A stretch of 64,000 bases of DNA. Origin: LD21 sp963715785. Its GTDB lineage: Bacteria > Bacteroidota > Bacteroidia > Bacteroidales > VadinHA17. Made by a program: the position numbers and the translations under genes. Position 1 is the first letter of the stretch; the number at the start of each line of letters is the position of its first letter. The notes beneath the pieces were generated by a model, which did not search any database, was not told the origin of the DNA, and saw only the letters and a list, made by a program, of their open reading frames with translations. Location: contig OY970276.1 of the NCBI GenBank assembly GCA_963715785.1, positions 2,480,001 to 2,544,000 on the forward strand, written 5' to 3'. This document shows positions 25,155-33,655 of the stretch, one piece after another.

Positions 25155-27437
25155 TTATACTTTACGGAGTTTTGCAAACCGCAGAAGCAGTTTCTTGCTT
25201 CCATCCTTATCGAATTCCACAGTTGCTGTTGTATTTGGCTGCTGTCCTTCAATGGATCTGATTGTTCCTTTGCCAAACCGCTCGTGCTCCACAATATCAC
25301 CCTCATTGAACAGAGATACATCGCTGCCTGTAAATGGCGTAGCCTGGGAATTTATTGGTTTACTGATCTTTTTAAACCGTTCGTCTCTGGCATAAGTGTC
25401 AGGTTCTTCCCTTAATGAGGATGGTCTTGTGACTGTTTTAATATTGTTGTTCTGAAAAGGTTTTCCTCCTGTCTGGGGATAGTTAAGAAATTTCTGATCA
25501 ATCTCACGAAGGAACCTGCTTGGACTGCATCTTTCAAGGTTGCCCCATTTATACCTGTTAAGGGCATAACTGAACGTTGCCTGTTTTTCTGCACGTGTCA
25601 CTGCCACATAGAATAAGCGCCTTTCTTCTTCAAGTTCCCGTGCACTTCCCGACGACATTGGCGACGGGAAAAGAGTGTCTTCCATTCCAACAATATATAC
25701 ATGCTTAAACTCCAGTCCCTTGGCAGAATGCATCGTCATAAGTGTTACCTTGTTACGGTCTTCCTCATTTTCGGTATCCTGATCAGTAAGCAATGCTACG
25801 TTAGCCATATATGCCTCTAAAATTGACGGTTCTCCATTAGTCTCGGCCGACTCGGTAAAGATCTTAATTGCATTCAACAACTCCTCAAGGTTTTCGTAGC
25901 GGCTTACCTCTTCAGGAGATTTTCCCTCCTTTAATTCTCTTATTATACCTGAACCCATGGAAATTTCCCTGGCTTTAACAAACGCATCGGTGGTATCAGA
26001 ATTCAGGCGAAGGTTATTGATCACTTCCACATATCCCAATAATTTTTTGCTGGTTCCGGAATTAAAGTGTTCAGGATACTTTCGTACTTCACAAAGAATA
26101 CTCCAGGGTGTTGCATTTAGTGTGGCAGCAAGTTCAAAAATCTTCTGGACGGTTGTATCTCCTATTCCACGCTTCGGGTAGTTTATGGATCTTTTAAGAG
26201 CCTCTTCATCTTCCGGATTTATTACCATCCTGAAATATGAAAGGATATCTTTAATTTCTTTTCGCTCATAGAAGGATAAACCGCCATAAATCTTATAAGG
26301 TATATTTTTCCTCCTGAGTGTCTCTTCAAATATCCGCGACTGGGCATTCGTCCTGTATAGAATTGCAAAATCCGACCAGTTGAGCTGCAGGGAGAATCTC
26401 TTATCAAAGATATCAGATGAAACATTAAAACCCTCCTCCGAATCGGTCATTGCCTGCATAACCTGGATTTTTTCGCCGGCTTCATTCATTGAAAAAACCT
26501 TTTTTTGAATCTGACCTTCGTTATTTGCGATAATTGTATTTGCGGCATTTACAATTGTCTGAGTCGATCTGTAATTCTGTTCAAGTTTAAATAGCTGATA
26601 ATCAGAATAGTCATTTTTAAACTCCAGGATATTCTCAATTCTGGCGCCACGGAAAGAATAGATGCTTTGAGCATCATCACCTACAACACAAATATTTTTA
26701 TGTGCAGCAGCAAGCTTTTTTACTATCAGGTACTGAGAATAATTTGTATCCTGGTACTCATCAACCAGGACATAGTTAAATTTGTCCTGATATTTTGCAA
26801 GCGCATCAGGAAAATCCCTGAACAGGATATTTGTATTCAGCAGCAGATCATCGAAATCCATTGCATTGGCTTTGAAACATCTTGCCGCATAGGTACGGTA
26901 GATATCTGCAAGCATCGGCATCCGACTCGACTTGTCATAGTCTTGCATAGAACTGTCAGAAGTGTACATGCTTGAAGTCACAAGGTTGTTTTTGGCTGTT
27001 GATATTCTTGAAGCAATAACTCCCACTTTATAAATATTATCATCAAGATTAAGTTCCCTTATAATCGATCTTATGAGGCTTTTCGAATCGGATGAATCAT
27101 AAATTGTGAAATTTGATTTATATCCCAGCCGGTAACTTTCCAATCTTAAGATCTTTGCAAAAATTGAGTGAAAAGTGCCCATCCACAGAAATCGGGAGAT
27201 TTCATAGGTTACAATTCTGGCGATCCGTTCCTTCATCTCCTTTGCCGCTTTATTCGTGAAAGTGAGTGCAAGAATTTTACCAGCCGGAACTCCTTTATTA
27301 AGAAGATGTACTATTCTATATGTCAGCACTCTTGTCTTCCCTGCGCCAGCGCCTGCAATGACAAGTGAGGGTCCTTCAGTATTTATAACTGCTTGTTTCT
27401 GAGATTCGTTCAGATCGTTCAGATAATTGGTTGTCAT
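25155..27437 (-). CDS. pcrA: ATP-dependent DNA helicase UvrD/PcrA
   Basis: A superfamily-1A 3'-5' helicase, 760 residues from the ATG at 27437; a longer frame to 27497 adds 20 residues that run into a -7-like element (TAAATTTG on the minus strand at 27470-27477). Motifs: Q-motif LNESQKQAV, Walker A AGAGAGKT (28-35), motif II VDEYQDTNYSQY, motif III VGDDAQSIYSFRGA, motif IV QNYRSTQTI, motif V MTMHSAKGLEFKHVYI, motif VI YVAVTRAEK. The C-terminal Tudor-like domain (EHERFGKGTIRSIEGQ) binds RNA polymerase in PcrA. Roles: mismatch and excision repair, and removal of recombination intermediates. Confidence 0.95.
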   Translation of the reverse strand: MTTNYLNDLNESQKQAVINTEGPSLVIAGAGAGKTRVLTYRIVHLLNKGVPAGKILALTFTNKAAKEMKERIARIVTYEISRFLWMGTFHSIFAKILRLESYRLGYKSNFTIYDSSDSKSLIRSIIRELNLDDNIYKVGVIASRISTAKNNLVTSSMYTSDSSMQDYDKSSRMPMLADIYRTYAARCFKANAMDFDDLLLNTNILFRDFPDALAKYQDKFNYVLVDEYQDTNYSQYLIVKKLAAAHKNICVVGDDAQSIYSFRGARIENILEFKNDYSDYQLFKLEQNYRSTQTIVNAANTIIANNEGQIQKKVFSMNEAGEKIQVMQAMTDSEEGFNVSSDIFDKRFSLQLNWSDFAILYRTNAQSRIFEETLRRKNIPYKIYGGLSFYERKEIKDILSYFRMVINPEDEEALKRSINYPKRGIGDTTVQKIFELAATLNATPWSILCEVRKYPEHFNSGTSKKLLGYVEVINNLRLNSDTTDAFVKAREISMGSGIIRELKEGKSPEEVSRYENLEELLNAIKIFTESAETNGEPSILEAYMANVALLTDQDTENEEDRNKVTLMTMHSAKGLEFKHVYIVGMEDTLFPSPMSSGSARELEEERRLFYVAVTRAEKQATFSYALNRYKWGNLERCSPSRFLREIDQKFLNYPQTGGKPFQNNNIKTVTRPSSLREEPDTYARDERFKKISKPINSQATPFTGSDVSLFNEGDIVEHERFGKGTIRSIEGQQPNTTATVEFDKDGSKKLLLRFAKLRKV

Positions 27438-27662
27438 GCGTGTGGTTGAATTACAGCGTACAGATGCGGCAAATTTAGCAATAACATTTTCAGACACCCA
27501 TTTATACGGTTATAAAATGAATAATTTTATTAACATTAGGGGCGTTGCTTGCTGGAAGAGGTATTTCATAGGGATTGACACATAAGATTCCCCTATTTTT
27601 ATTATAATTGCAAAATAAAATACCAAAAGGATTAGGGAACCGTTTAATATTCAAAGATCTGA

Positions 27663-28895
27663 TTGCCTGTGCGTTATTTTTTGATAATAATTATTTTATT
27701 GTTGCCTGCCATTACTGAAGCTCAGCTTACTGCACCAGGAATGAAAACTGTACGGTATGCTTCATATCCGGATGCGCCCACGGTTAAGGATCCTATTTTT
27801 ATTTATTGTAATTCGTCAGGATCTCAGAAAGGCTCACTGGATGCAGTGAGTCCGGGCGGAACAGGTCCATTTAACTTCGCCTGGTACCAATGGAGCGATA
27901 TCACTAAAACCTTCAGTATTGCTCTGAAATCTGAAACCGGAGTGTTAAACTCTACTCTGGGAGATCTCGACCAGGGAGGCTACAGAGTGATTATCAGCGG
28001 AGGATTAGATACAATCTTAACAGCATGGGTATTTATTGATAAGCCTTTTTCATCTGCAGCTCTGCAGAATCAGACTTGTGATTATGTTGCATTAAAAGGC
28101 CAGGCGGCTATTGATACCTTTTATTATAATAATATATCAAATGGTATTCCTGTTAAGCTGCCAAACGGTTTCACATTTTTATGGTCATCTGACCCGCCAT
28201 CAACAATCCCGTTTCCTGATTATTATCTTAATCCTCAGACCTTTGATCCGCCTCTTGTAGATGTTACCTATAATCTTCAGGTTACTGACAGTTTTGGCTG
28301 CATCAGCGAATCATCATTCTTCTACCCGTCGATACACGTAAAGGCTGATTTCTCAGTTGATCCGGATAACGGTCAGGCACCTCTTGTTGTGACATTTACA
28401 GATAAGTCGGTAAGGGCTTCGGAATACAGGTGGGAATTCGGTGACGGTAAAGACAGCATTTCAACCCTTAGCAATCCGCCGCCGCATACATATTATATTC
28501 CGGGTGATTATTCCGTTGAACTGACTGTCAGAAGCGTTCTTGGATGCATTGATTCGTTAAGGCCTGATAAGAAGATAGTAGTTGATCCTTCAGAGCTTCA
28601 TATACCGAATGTATTTACTCCCGATGGTGACGGATTGAATGATAATTTTATGGTCGAATCGAAATCTCTCAGAAGCATTAGTATGGAGGTTTTCAGCAGA
28701 AGCGGACTAAGAGTCTATTCATTTCATGCAACAGGAGATTTTCTCAGAGGATGGACAGGATGGGACGGCAATGTGAATTCATCATCTGTTAAAGCTGCTC
28801 CGGGAGTCTATTTCTATGTCATCAAGGCCTATGGGTGGGATAATGTAGCTTATAATGGAAAGGAATACAGGGGAGTCGTGTATCTTTACCGGTAA
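27663..28895 (+). CDS. Secreted PKD-domain protein with T9SS type-B sorting domain
   Basis: A 410-residue exported protein. The frame has no ATG at its start: a stop immediately precedes TTG at 27663 (a GTG at 27669 is the alternative), giving a good signal peptide ending AITEAQ. A PKD domain (about 230-305, VTFTDKSVRASEYRWEFGDG) is followed by the gliding-motility C-terminal sorting domain (about 315-410: PNVFTPDGDGLNDNFMVE, FSRSGLRVYS, GWDGN, PGVYFYVIKA, YRGVVYLYR). It should be secreted by the type 9 system. The N-terminal half (25-220) has Ig-like strands; the ligand is unknown. Confidence 0.9.
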   Translation: MPVRYFLIIIILLLPAITEAQLTAPGMKTVRYASYPDAPTVKDPIFIYCNSSGSQKGSLDAVSPGGTGPFNFAWYQWSDITKTFSIALKSETGVLNSTLGDLDQGGYRVIISGGLDTILTAWVFIDKPFSSAALQNQTCDYVALKGQAAIDTFYYNNISNGIPVKLPNGFTFLWSSDPPSTIPFPDYYLNPQTFDPPLVDVTYNLQVTDSFGCISESSFFYPSIHVKADFSVDPDNGQAPLVVTFTDKSVRASEYRWEFGDGKDSISTLSNPPPHTYYIPGDYSVELTVRSVLGCIDSLRPDKKIVVDPSELHIPNVFTPDGDGLNDNFMVESKSLRSISMEVFSRSGLRVYSFHATGDFLRGWTGWDGNVNSSSVKAAPGVYFYVIKAYGWDNVAYNGKEYRGVVYLYR

Positions 28896-28945
28896 ATAAG
28901 GCTGAAATTCCTGGAGCCTCTGATCCTGACACCTTTAAACCATAT

Positions 28946-30025
28946 CTAATCCGGCAGATTTTTTACCAGGAATCTGATCCAGTTATCACTCATCACATTT
29001 CTGACATCTGTATCGGTATAACCAATCCCAGCAAGCATTCCGGCTATTTTCTGCAGGTCAGCTATTGTATCCAGATCATAAGGGCATTGTTCCTTTCCGA
29101 AGGCTCCATCAAGATCCGATCCGATCGCAGCATGGCGTGAGTTCCCGGTGAGCTGGCATATATGGTCTATATTATTTATCATCAGTTGTAAAGAGACTCC
29201 CATAGCCTCAGGATCGGATTTGCCCCTTTCCCAGCCCGGGATCATCATCCAGGCATCGAGAGCAACACCGATTACTGCATCCCTTTGTGCCAGCTCTGTA
29301 ATCTGCTCATCAGAGAACTGCCTGTTATGCGGGACCAGTGAACGACAATTATTGTGACTGGCCCAGACGGGTCCCTTAAAGTGATCAAGAGCTTCACGGA
29401 AACTGTCATCACAAAGATGAGTTGCGTCAAGAATAATTCCGAGCAGCTCCATCTCTTTAAGCAGCTCTCTCCCTTTATTTCCAATGCCTCCGGTTGAATC
29501 AGTTCCCTGGGCATAGGTTCCCGGGCCATAGTGTGCCGGACCGACTGCACGTAATCCGTATCCGAAGGCCCTTTCCAGATGTTTCATTGAAATGATAGAG
29601 TCGGCTCCTTCAAGACTCAGGACATAGCCAACCGGAGTGCTTTCAGTGGGGGTATTCCAGAGAAGAAGATGTTTTTCAAGACCGGAACGGTTTTTAATAT
29701 TAAACATCTCACCTGTTTCTTCCATAGCCCTGTACCATGCCAGTTGACCCTGGGTCTGGGCCCAGGCCTGTTCAGGCGATTTCCATCCGGGTATGTTGTT
29801 CCCGGGTTTAACATACCTGCCGATCTGTGTTGCAACACAAATTCCAACATGTCCTTCCCTCATTGACGGCAGGCTTACTGTGCCTTTTGCCCTGTCAGGT
29901 TTATCGGACATACCTTCTTCGCTTCTGCGGATATCCTCAACTTTCCATCTTAAATCGCGATTCCATTCAAGGGCATTCATTGCCAGGTCAAGATGACCAT
30001 CGATAATAAAAGGCTTATTCAACAT
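28946..30025 (-). CDS. Membrane-dipeptidase family (M19) enzyme
   Basis: A 359-residue zinc dipeptidase of the amidohydrolase superfamily. Metal ligands are visible: DGHLDLA (His11, Asp13), the bridging Glu in LSLEGADSI, His in LDATHLCDDSF and WASHNNCRSL, and Asp in AAIGSDLDGAFG. Family members cleave L-X-D-Y and other dipeptides. There is no signal peptide, so it is cytoplasmic. It is the last gene of a tight minus-strand group with the D-threonine-aldolase-like gene (15 bp) and RidA. Confidence 0.88.
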   Translation of the reverse strand: MLNKPFIIDGHLDLAMNALEWNRDLRWKVEDIRRSEEGMSDKPDRAKGTVSLPSMREGHVGICVATQIGRYVKPGNNIPGWKSPEQAWAQTQGQLAWYRAMEETGEMFNIKNRSGLEKHLLLWNTPTESTPVGYVLSLEGADSIISMKHLERAFGYGLRAVGPAHYGPGTYAQGTDSTGGIGNKGRELLKEMELLGIILDATHLCDDSFREALDHFKGPVWASHNNCRSLVPHNRQFSDEQITELAQRDAVIGVALDAWMMIPGWERGKSDPEAMGVSLQLMINNIDHICQLTGNSRHAAIGSDLDGAFGKEQCPYDLDTIADLQKIAGMLAGIGYTDTDVRNVMSDNWIRFLVKNLPD

Positions 30026-30040
30026 TTTAAGTGATTTGGA

Positions 30041-31168
30041 TCAGACAGTGATCTTTCTTTTTCTCGCTTCAACATTCCACTGTCCTTTAACCCTATGGTC
30101 ATATACCACATTAACAGTATCGAATCTGTCCACGGTGGGGCATATGTGCCAGGGTATAGCGTAAAATGGATGTCCGATCTTATATTTGTCAGCTACTGCA
30201 GTACGGATAACCATATGTTCTTCATTATGGCTGACAATGGCAAATTTTTCAATATCAAGAAGCTTAATTCTTGGCTGAGGCATTTCTGATGCTACAGCTT
30301 TATGACCAAGATCGAGGCACAATAAGTCCTTTCCCGGTTTGCTGACAATTCTGGTTAGCAGGATTGCACCATGCAAAAAATTCATGTCTGAAAAAGAGCT
30401 TGAGTATCCGTAATCCCACAAGACAGTTGTGCCGGGACTGGTTTCAGCATTTTTATGTGATGCATGTATGGGAAATGTCGGAGAGCCGCCTGCAATAATC
30501 CTGATGGGAGAGATTCCCTCTCCCCTGAGTTCATCTATCAGGCCCATTACCGGAACAAATGAATCCTGACATATTTTTTTCCTGATTGCAGGATCGGGTT
30601 CATGGATATGTCCGTCATAAACATGAAGGCCTTCAGCCTGCAGCATTGGTGAATCCATAATTCTTTTAAAAAGCCTTGCCGCCTTTTCTCCCGGACTTAC
30701 GCCTGTCCGGTTCATCCCGTTGTTAATGTCGAGCCAGACATGCGTTTCGAGGCCGGTTTGCCTTGCTTTATCAGATAGCTGAATTATAACGTCTTCATTA
30801 TCAGCTATACAGGAGAATTTTATATTTTTAAATTTTTGCTTTAGTACAAAAAACCTTTCGATGTTCGGCCCGACAGGCTGCATGGCAAGGAGGATATCTG
30901 AAGCTCCGCAATTCGCAACCATTTCCGCTTCTGATATTGTAGCACATTTGAATTTGTATATGCCATGTTTCATTTGCAGCGCTATAATCTCATGCATTTT
31001 ATGAGTTTTTACATGAGGTCTGAGAAGATCAACACCTCCGGCAATATCAATCATCTTTATTATATTGCTTTCAATGCGATCGGGATAGATGAGCAATCCC
31101 GGCGAGCTCACTTCATCGGCATTGTCAATCTGATACCAATTATTATTTGGGTCGGAAGTATTTTTCAT
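30041..31168 (-). CDS. D-threonine aldolase-like PLP enzyme (alanine-racemase fold)
   Basis: From the ATG at 31168 the protein is 375 residues: an N-terminal PLP barrel with the Schiff-base lysine in LLRPHVKTHK (Lys54), HVWLDINNGMNRTG, and GGSPTFPIH for the phosphate, then a C-terminal beta domain with WHICPTVDRFD, the divalent-metal site of D-threonine aldolases/D-serine dehydratases. The likely reaction is retro-aldol cleavage or dehydration of D-beta-hydroxy amino acids. The position between a dipeptidase and a RidA gene suggests D-amino-acid catabolism. A longer start at 31207 adds 13 basic residues and is less likely. Confidence 0.85.
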   Translation of the reverse strand: MKNTSDPNNNWYQIDNADEVSSPGLLIYPDRIESNIIKMIDIAGGVDLLRPHVKTHKMHEIIALQMKHGIYKFKCATISEAEMVANCGASDILLAMQPVGPNIERFFVLKQKFKNIKFSCIADNEDVIIQLSDKARQTGLETHVWLDINNGMNRTGVSPGEKAARLFKRIMDSPMLQAEGLHVYDGHIHEPDPAIRKKICQDSFVPVMGLIDELRGEGISPIRIIAGGSPTFPIHASHKNAETSPGTTVLWDYGYSSSFSDMNFLHGAILLTRIVSKPGKDLLCLDLGHKAVASEMPQPRIKLLDIEKFAIVSHNEEHMVIRTAVADKYKIGHPFYAIPWHICPTVDRFDTVNVVYDHRVKGQWNVEARKRKITV

Positions 31169-31210
31169 GTAAAGAGCACCAGATTTAAATTTGCGACCTC
31201 TGCGCAAACC

Positions 31211-31240
31211 TTTGCGTTCCGATAGCTATCGGAATTTGCG
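31211..31240. repeat. 18-bp palindrome copy 1 flanked by TTTGCG
   Basis: TTCCGATAGCTATCGGAA at 31217-31234 is a perfect palindrome, identical to the copies at 32722-32739 and 39596-39613. It is bracketed by TTTGCG (31211-31216) and TTTGCG (31235-31240). It lies between ridA and the D-threonine-aldolase-like gene. Confidence 0.85.
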
Positions 31241-31251
31241 GTTAATTGATT

Positions 31252-31716
31252 TCAATATAATTCAAACATAGCTTCGACCTCAACAGCAATATTCATTGGA
31301 AGCATTGCTCCGACTGCACTTCTGACCCCAACACCATTTTCTTCCCCGAATACTTCCGACATTAATTCACTGAATCCGTTAATAACAGCCGGATGACTGT
31401 CGAATTCAGGCGTACTGTTTACCATTCCAAGCACCTTTACTATCCGTTTGATCTTTTTAAGATCTCCGTAATGGGCTTTAATTGTTGAAAGCATCGTAAG
31501 TCCAACTTGTCGTGCTGCCATCTTGCCGGCCTCGAGATCAAGGTCAGCGCCTACCTTGCCTTTCATCATGGTACCATCAGACTTGATGGGTCCTTGCCCC
31601 GAAACATAGAGAAATTTATCAACTACCAGGACAGGTTTATATACCCCGACCGGTTTGGGAGCGGGTGGCAGGATCAGGCCTAACTCTTTTATTCTCAAAT
31701 CAATGTCTTGTTTCAT
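31252..31716 (-). CDS. RidA family protein
   Basis: A 154-residue YjgF/YER057c/UK114 protein. RidA enzymes deaminate reactive enamines/imines released by PLP enzymes. The ATG at 31716 is chosen over a TTG two codons upstream. Family features: VDKFLYVSGQGPIKSDGTM, ARQVGLTMLSTIKAHYGDLK, and the C-terminal VRSAVGAMLPMNIAVEVEAM with its conserved arginine. It lies upstream of the D-threonine-aldolase-like gene on the same strand, which fits a clean-up role for that enzyme's unstable product. Confidence 0.88.
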   Translation of the reverse strand: MKQDIDLRIKELGLILPPAPKPVGVYKPVLVVDKFLYVSGQGPIKSDGTMMKGKVGADLDLEAGKMAARQVGLTMLSTIKAHYGDLKKIKRIVKVLGMVNSTPEFDSHPAVINGFSELMSEVFGEENGVGVRSAVGAMLPMNIAVEVEAMFELY

Positions 31717-31806
31717 AATCAAGATTTATCATATGTGAAATATACAAATTATTTATTGATGGTACAAAGATACAATGGAGCAAGGGTTCAATCCAGCTGT
31801 GCGGCA

Positions 31807-31836
31807 TCCCACTATAGGTGGCAGGGGGCAAATTTT
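31807..31836. repeat. GGCAGGGGGCAA dispersed repeat, copy 2
   Basis: CCCACTATAGGTGGCAGGGG and the GCAAATTTTTT after it end at the phzF stop codon. It matches the units at 1343-1370 and 32848-32875 with small changes. The C-tract and G-tract could pair weakly. Confidence 0.6.
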
Positions 31837-31837
31837 T

Positions 31838-32635
31838 TCAGACAAATAATTCCGCTTTGAAAATAGTTTTTGCCTGACCGGAAATTTCGACTCTTTCCCC
31901 ATTTAATTTTACTTTGAGAATCCCTTCTCTTTTTGATACCTGATGTGAGTCGAACTGTTTTTTACCTGTCTTCCCTGACCAGAATGGAGCAAGTGCGCAA
32001 TGAGCAGAGCCGGTTACCGGGTCTTCATCAATCCCCACTGCCGGGGCAAAACACCTTACACAGAAATCAAACGCCTGATCGTCTGAAGGGGCCGTCACTA
32101 TAAGATCTCCGAAAACCGACTGTTTCATAAGAGAAAAATCCGGTTTCATGCTTCTTACTTCCTCCTCATTTCTCATTAAAGCCAGGGTCCATCCAAATCC
32201 TGCTGTATATAGCTCCTGAGCTTCCAGACCGGTCACCCTTTTGAATTCGGGCGTCATCTTCATCTTCTCAACAGGATATACAGGGAAATTCATCGTTATC
32301 CATTCACCAGTTTTCTTGATTGACAATTCACCGGCTTTTGATGAAAAGCGGATCTCTTCATTACTCTTTGCCATACCTGTCTCATACAGAATATGTGATG
32401 ATGATAATGTTGCATGTCCACATAATTTCATTTCACTTTCGGGAGTGTAATACCTGATAATTCTGATATTCTTTCCAGGAAATACGAAAGCAGTTTCAGA
32501 AAGATTCATCTCCATGGCAACGTTTTGCATCCATGCGGAGTCAGGTTCATGATCGAGTATACAAACTCCGGCGGGATTCCCTTTAAATGGCTGTGTTGTG
32601 AATGCATCAACCTGGTAAATAATTTGTGTTTTCAT
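31838..32635 (-). CDS. PhzF family isomerase
   Basis: A 265-residue protein of the PhzF/diaminopimelate-epimerase fold, with the ATG at 32635 (a longer TTG-started frame would add five residues). Signatures: VDAFTTQPFKGNPAGVCIL, the catalytic glutamate in MNLSETAFVF (Glu47), CGHATLSSSHIL and the C-terminal GIDEDPVTGSAHCALAPFW. PhzF proteins are isomerases or cyclases; outside phenazine producers the substrate is usually unknown, and no other phenazine genes are seen here. It is on the same strand as ridA but separated by 121 bp with a repeat. Confidence 0.88.
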   Translation of the reverse strand: MKTQIIYQVDAFTTQPFKGNPAGVCILDHEPDSAWMQNVAMEMNLSETAFVFPGKNIRIIRYYTPESEMKLCGHATLSSSHILYETGMAKSNEEIRFSSKAGELSIKKTGEWITMNFPVYPVEKMKMTPEFKRVTGLEAQELYTAGFGWTLALMRNEEEVRSMKPDFSLMKQSVFGDLIVTAPSDDQAFDFCVRCFAPAVGIDEDPVTGSAHCALAPFWSGKTGKKQFDSHQVSKREGILKVKLNGERVEISGQAKTIFKAELFV

Positions 32636-32654
32636 ATTATCATTTTTCAATTAT

Positions 32655-32770
32655 TTTTCTCTGTGATTTCTGTGCCTCTCTGTGTTTCTCTGTGTAAGTT
32701 CTTATTTTTTGTTACGCAGAGTTCCGATAGCTATCGGAACACAGAGAAGCTCAGAGAGCCACAGAGTTTT
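32655..32770. repeat. CTCTGTG/CACAGAG inverted-repeat element carrying palindrome copy 2
   Basis: The left arm (about 32658-32697) is made of CTCTGTG units and the right arm (about 32711-32767) of CACAGAG units; they are near-complementary around TAAGTTCTTATTTTTTGTTA. The palindrome TTCCGATAGCTATCGGAA (32722-32739) interrupts the right arm between CGCAGAG and CACAGAG. A homologous element lies at 39565-39680. Confidence 0.8.
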
Positions 32771-32847
32771 AATACTATAAAATATTTTTATTGTTCATAC
32801 GTCAATTAATTTAAAACGGAGAAATATTTATGATAGAACGAATTTTA

Positions 32848-32875
32848 CCCCCCTTCAGGGTGGCAGGGGGGCAAG
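32848..32875. repeat. GGCAGGGGGGCAA dispersed repeat, copy 3
   Basis: CCCCCTTCAGGGTGGCAGGG followed by GGGCAAG. The CCCTTCAGGG part is a small hairpin. It lies in the 368-bp phzF-tetR gap together with the larger inverted-repeat element; no gene is present in that gap. Confidence 0.6.
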
Positions 32876-32951
32876 CCTTTATGCCTTTTTTGTCATTCAC
32901 CGGTAAAAATACCTGTTTAACTGAATTTATCCGAAACTTAACATATAAAAC

Positions 32952-32982
32952 TTTGTAAACTAAAATAGTTTTCATATTTTTG
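32952..32982 (+). promoter_or_regulatory. Promoter of the tetR-efflux operon with candidate TetR operator
   Basis: TTTG at 32952-32955 (-33) and TATTTTTG at 32975-32982 (-7 box) are 19 bp apart. The spacer holds the palindrome AAACT-AAAAT-AGTTT (32957-32971), well placed for the regulator encoded 22 bp downstream to block RNA polymerase. The start of transcription is expected near 32989. Confidence 0.6.
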
Positions 32983-33003
32983 TTATGTTGAATGTAAAAC
33001 CTG

Positions 33004-33621
33004 ATGGATATTAAAGAGAGAATAATAGAAGGAAGTGCTGAATTATTTAAGGCATACGGGATAAAATCTGTAACAATGGATTCTATTGCGAATCATTTTG
33101 GTATTTCAAAAAGGACGATCTATGAGATTTTTTCCGATAAGGATGAACTCTTAATGTCGGTCCTGGAAAAAATGGCTAAGCAGCAAAAGGAGCTTGCAAA
33201 AAAAGTGCTCGATGAATCAGAGAATTCACTTGTAGCTATTTTCAGAATGTTTGAAATCAACAGGACTATTTTTCAAACTATGAGTCCTGCCTTTCAATCT
33301 GACCTGAAGAAATTCCATTACGATATTCTGATTATGAATTCCGAAAATATTGAGCTGCCCGGTTACAGAAATAATTTTCAGATTATCGAGAAGGGAATTA
33401 AAGAGGGACTTTTCAGGAAGGAAATTAACCCGGATCTAGCTAACCGTTGTCTTTTTAACCTGGGGAGATCGATTATGGATAATGAAATGTATCCTTACGA
33501 AATGTTTTCCAGAAGGGATGTGATAAGAAATATTTTTTTTAATTACCTGAGGGGAATATCAACGGTAAAAGGTCTTGAACTTATTAACCGGCTTGAAGCA
33601 GACTTTGAGAGACAATATTGA
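33004..33621 (+). CDS. TetR/AcrR family transcriptional regulator
   Basis: A 205-residue repressor: N-terminal helix-turn-helix (about 8-55, IKSVTMDSIANHFGISKRTI then YEIFSDKDELLMSVLE) and an all-alpha ligand-binding domain (about 70-205) of TetR_C type. It starts at the ATG at 33004 and precedes the outer-membrane channel gene by 34 bp, so it is the first gene of the efflux operon and probably represses it. The ligand is unknown, most likely a pump substrate. Confidence 0.9.
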   Translation: MDIKERIIEGSAELFKAYGIKSVTMDSIANHFGISKRTIYEIFSDKDELLMSVLEKMAKQQKELAKKVLDESENSLVAIFRMFEINRTIFQTMSPAFQSDLKKFHYDILIMNSENIELPGYRNNFQIIEKGIKEGLFRKEINPDLANRCLFNLGRSIMDNEMYPYEMFSRRDVIRNIFFNYLRGISTVKGLELINRLEADFERQY

Positions 33622-33655
33622 TTAACTTAAATACGCACGGTAACAAACAAATAAA

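Noticed and set aside
27568..27602. ATAGGG/CCCTAT hairpin followed by a T-run
   Set aside because: It looks like a terminator on the plus strand, but no plus-strand gene lies upstream; the loop is long and the stem short.
31838..32635. Phenazine biosynthesis role for PhzF
   Set aside because: No other phz genes are present, and PhzF-like isomerases are widespread in non-producers.
32655..32770. CRISPR array
   Set aside because: The units are short, partly inverted and without equal spacers, and no cas genes are near.
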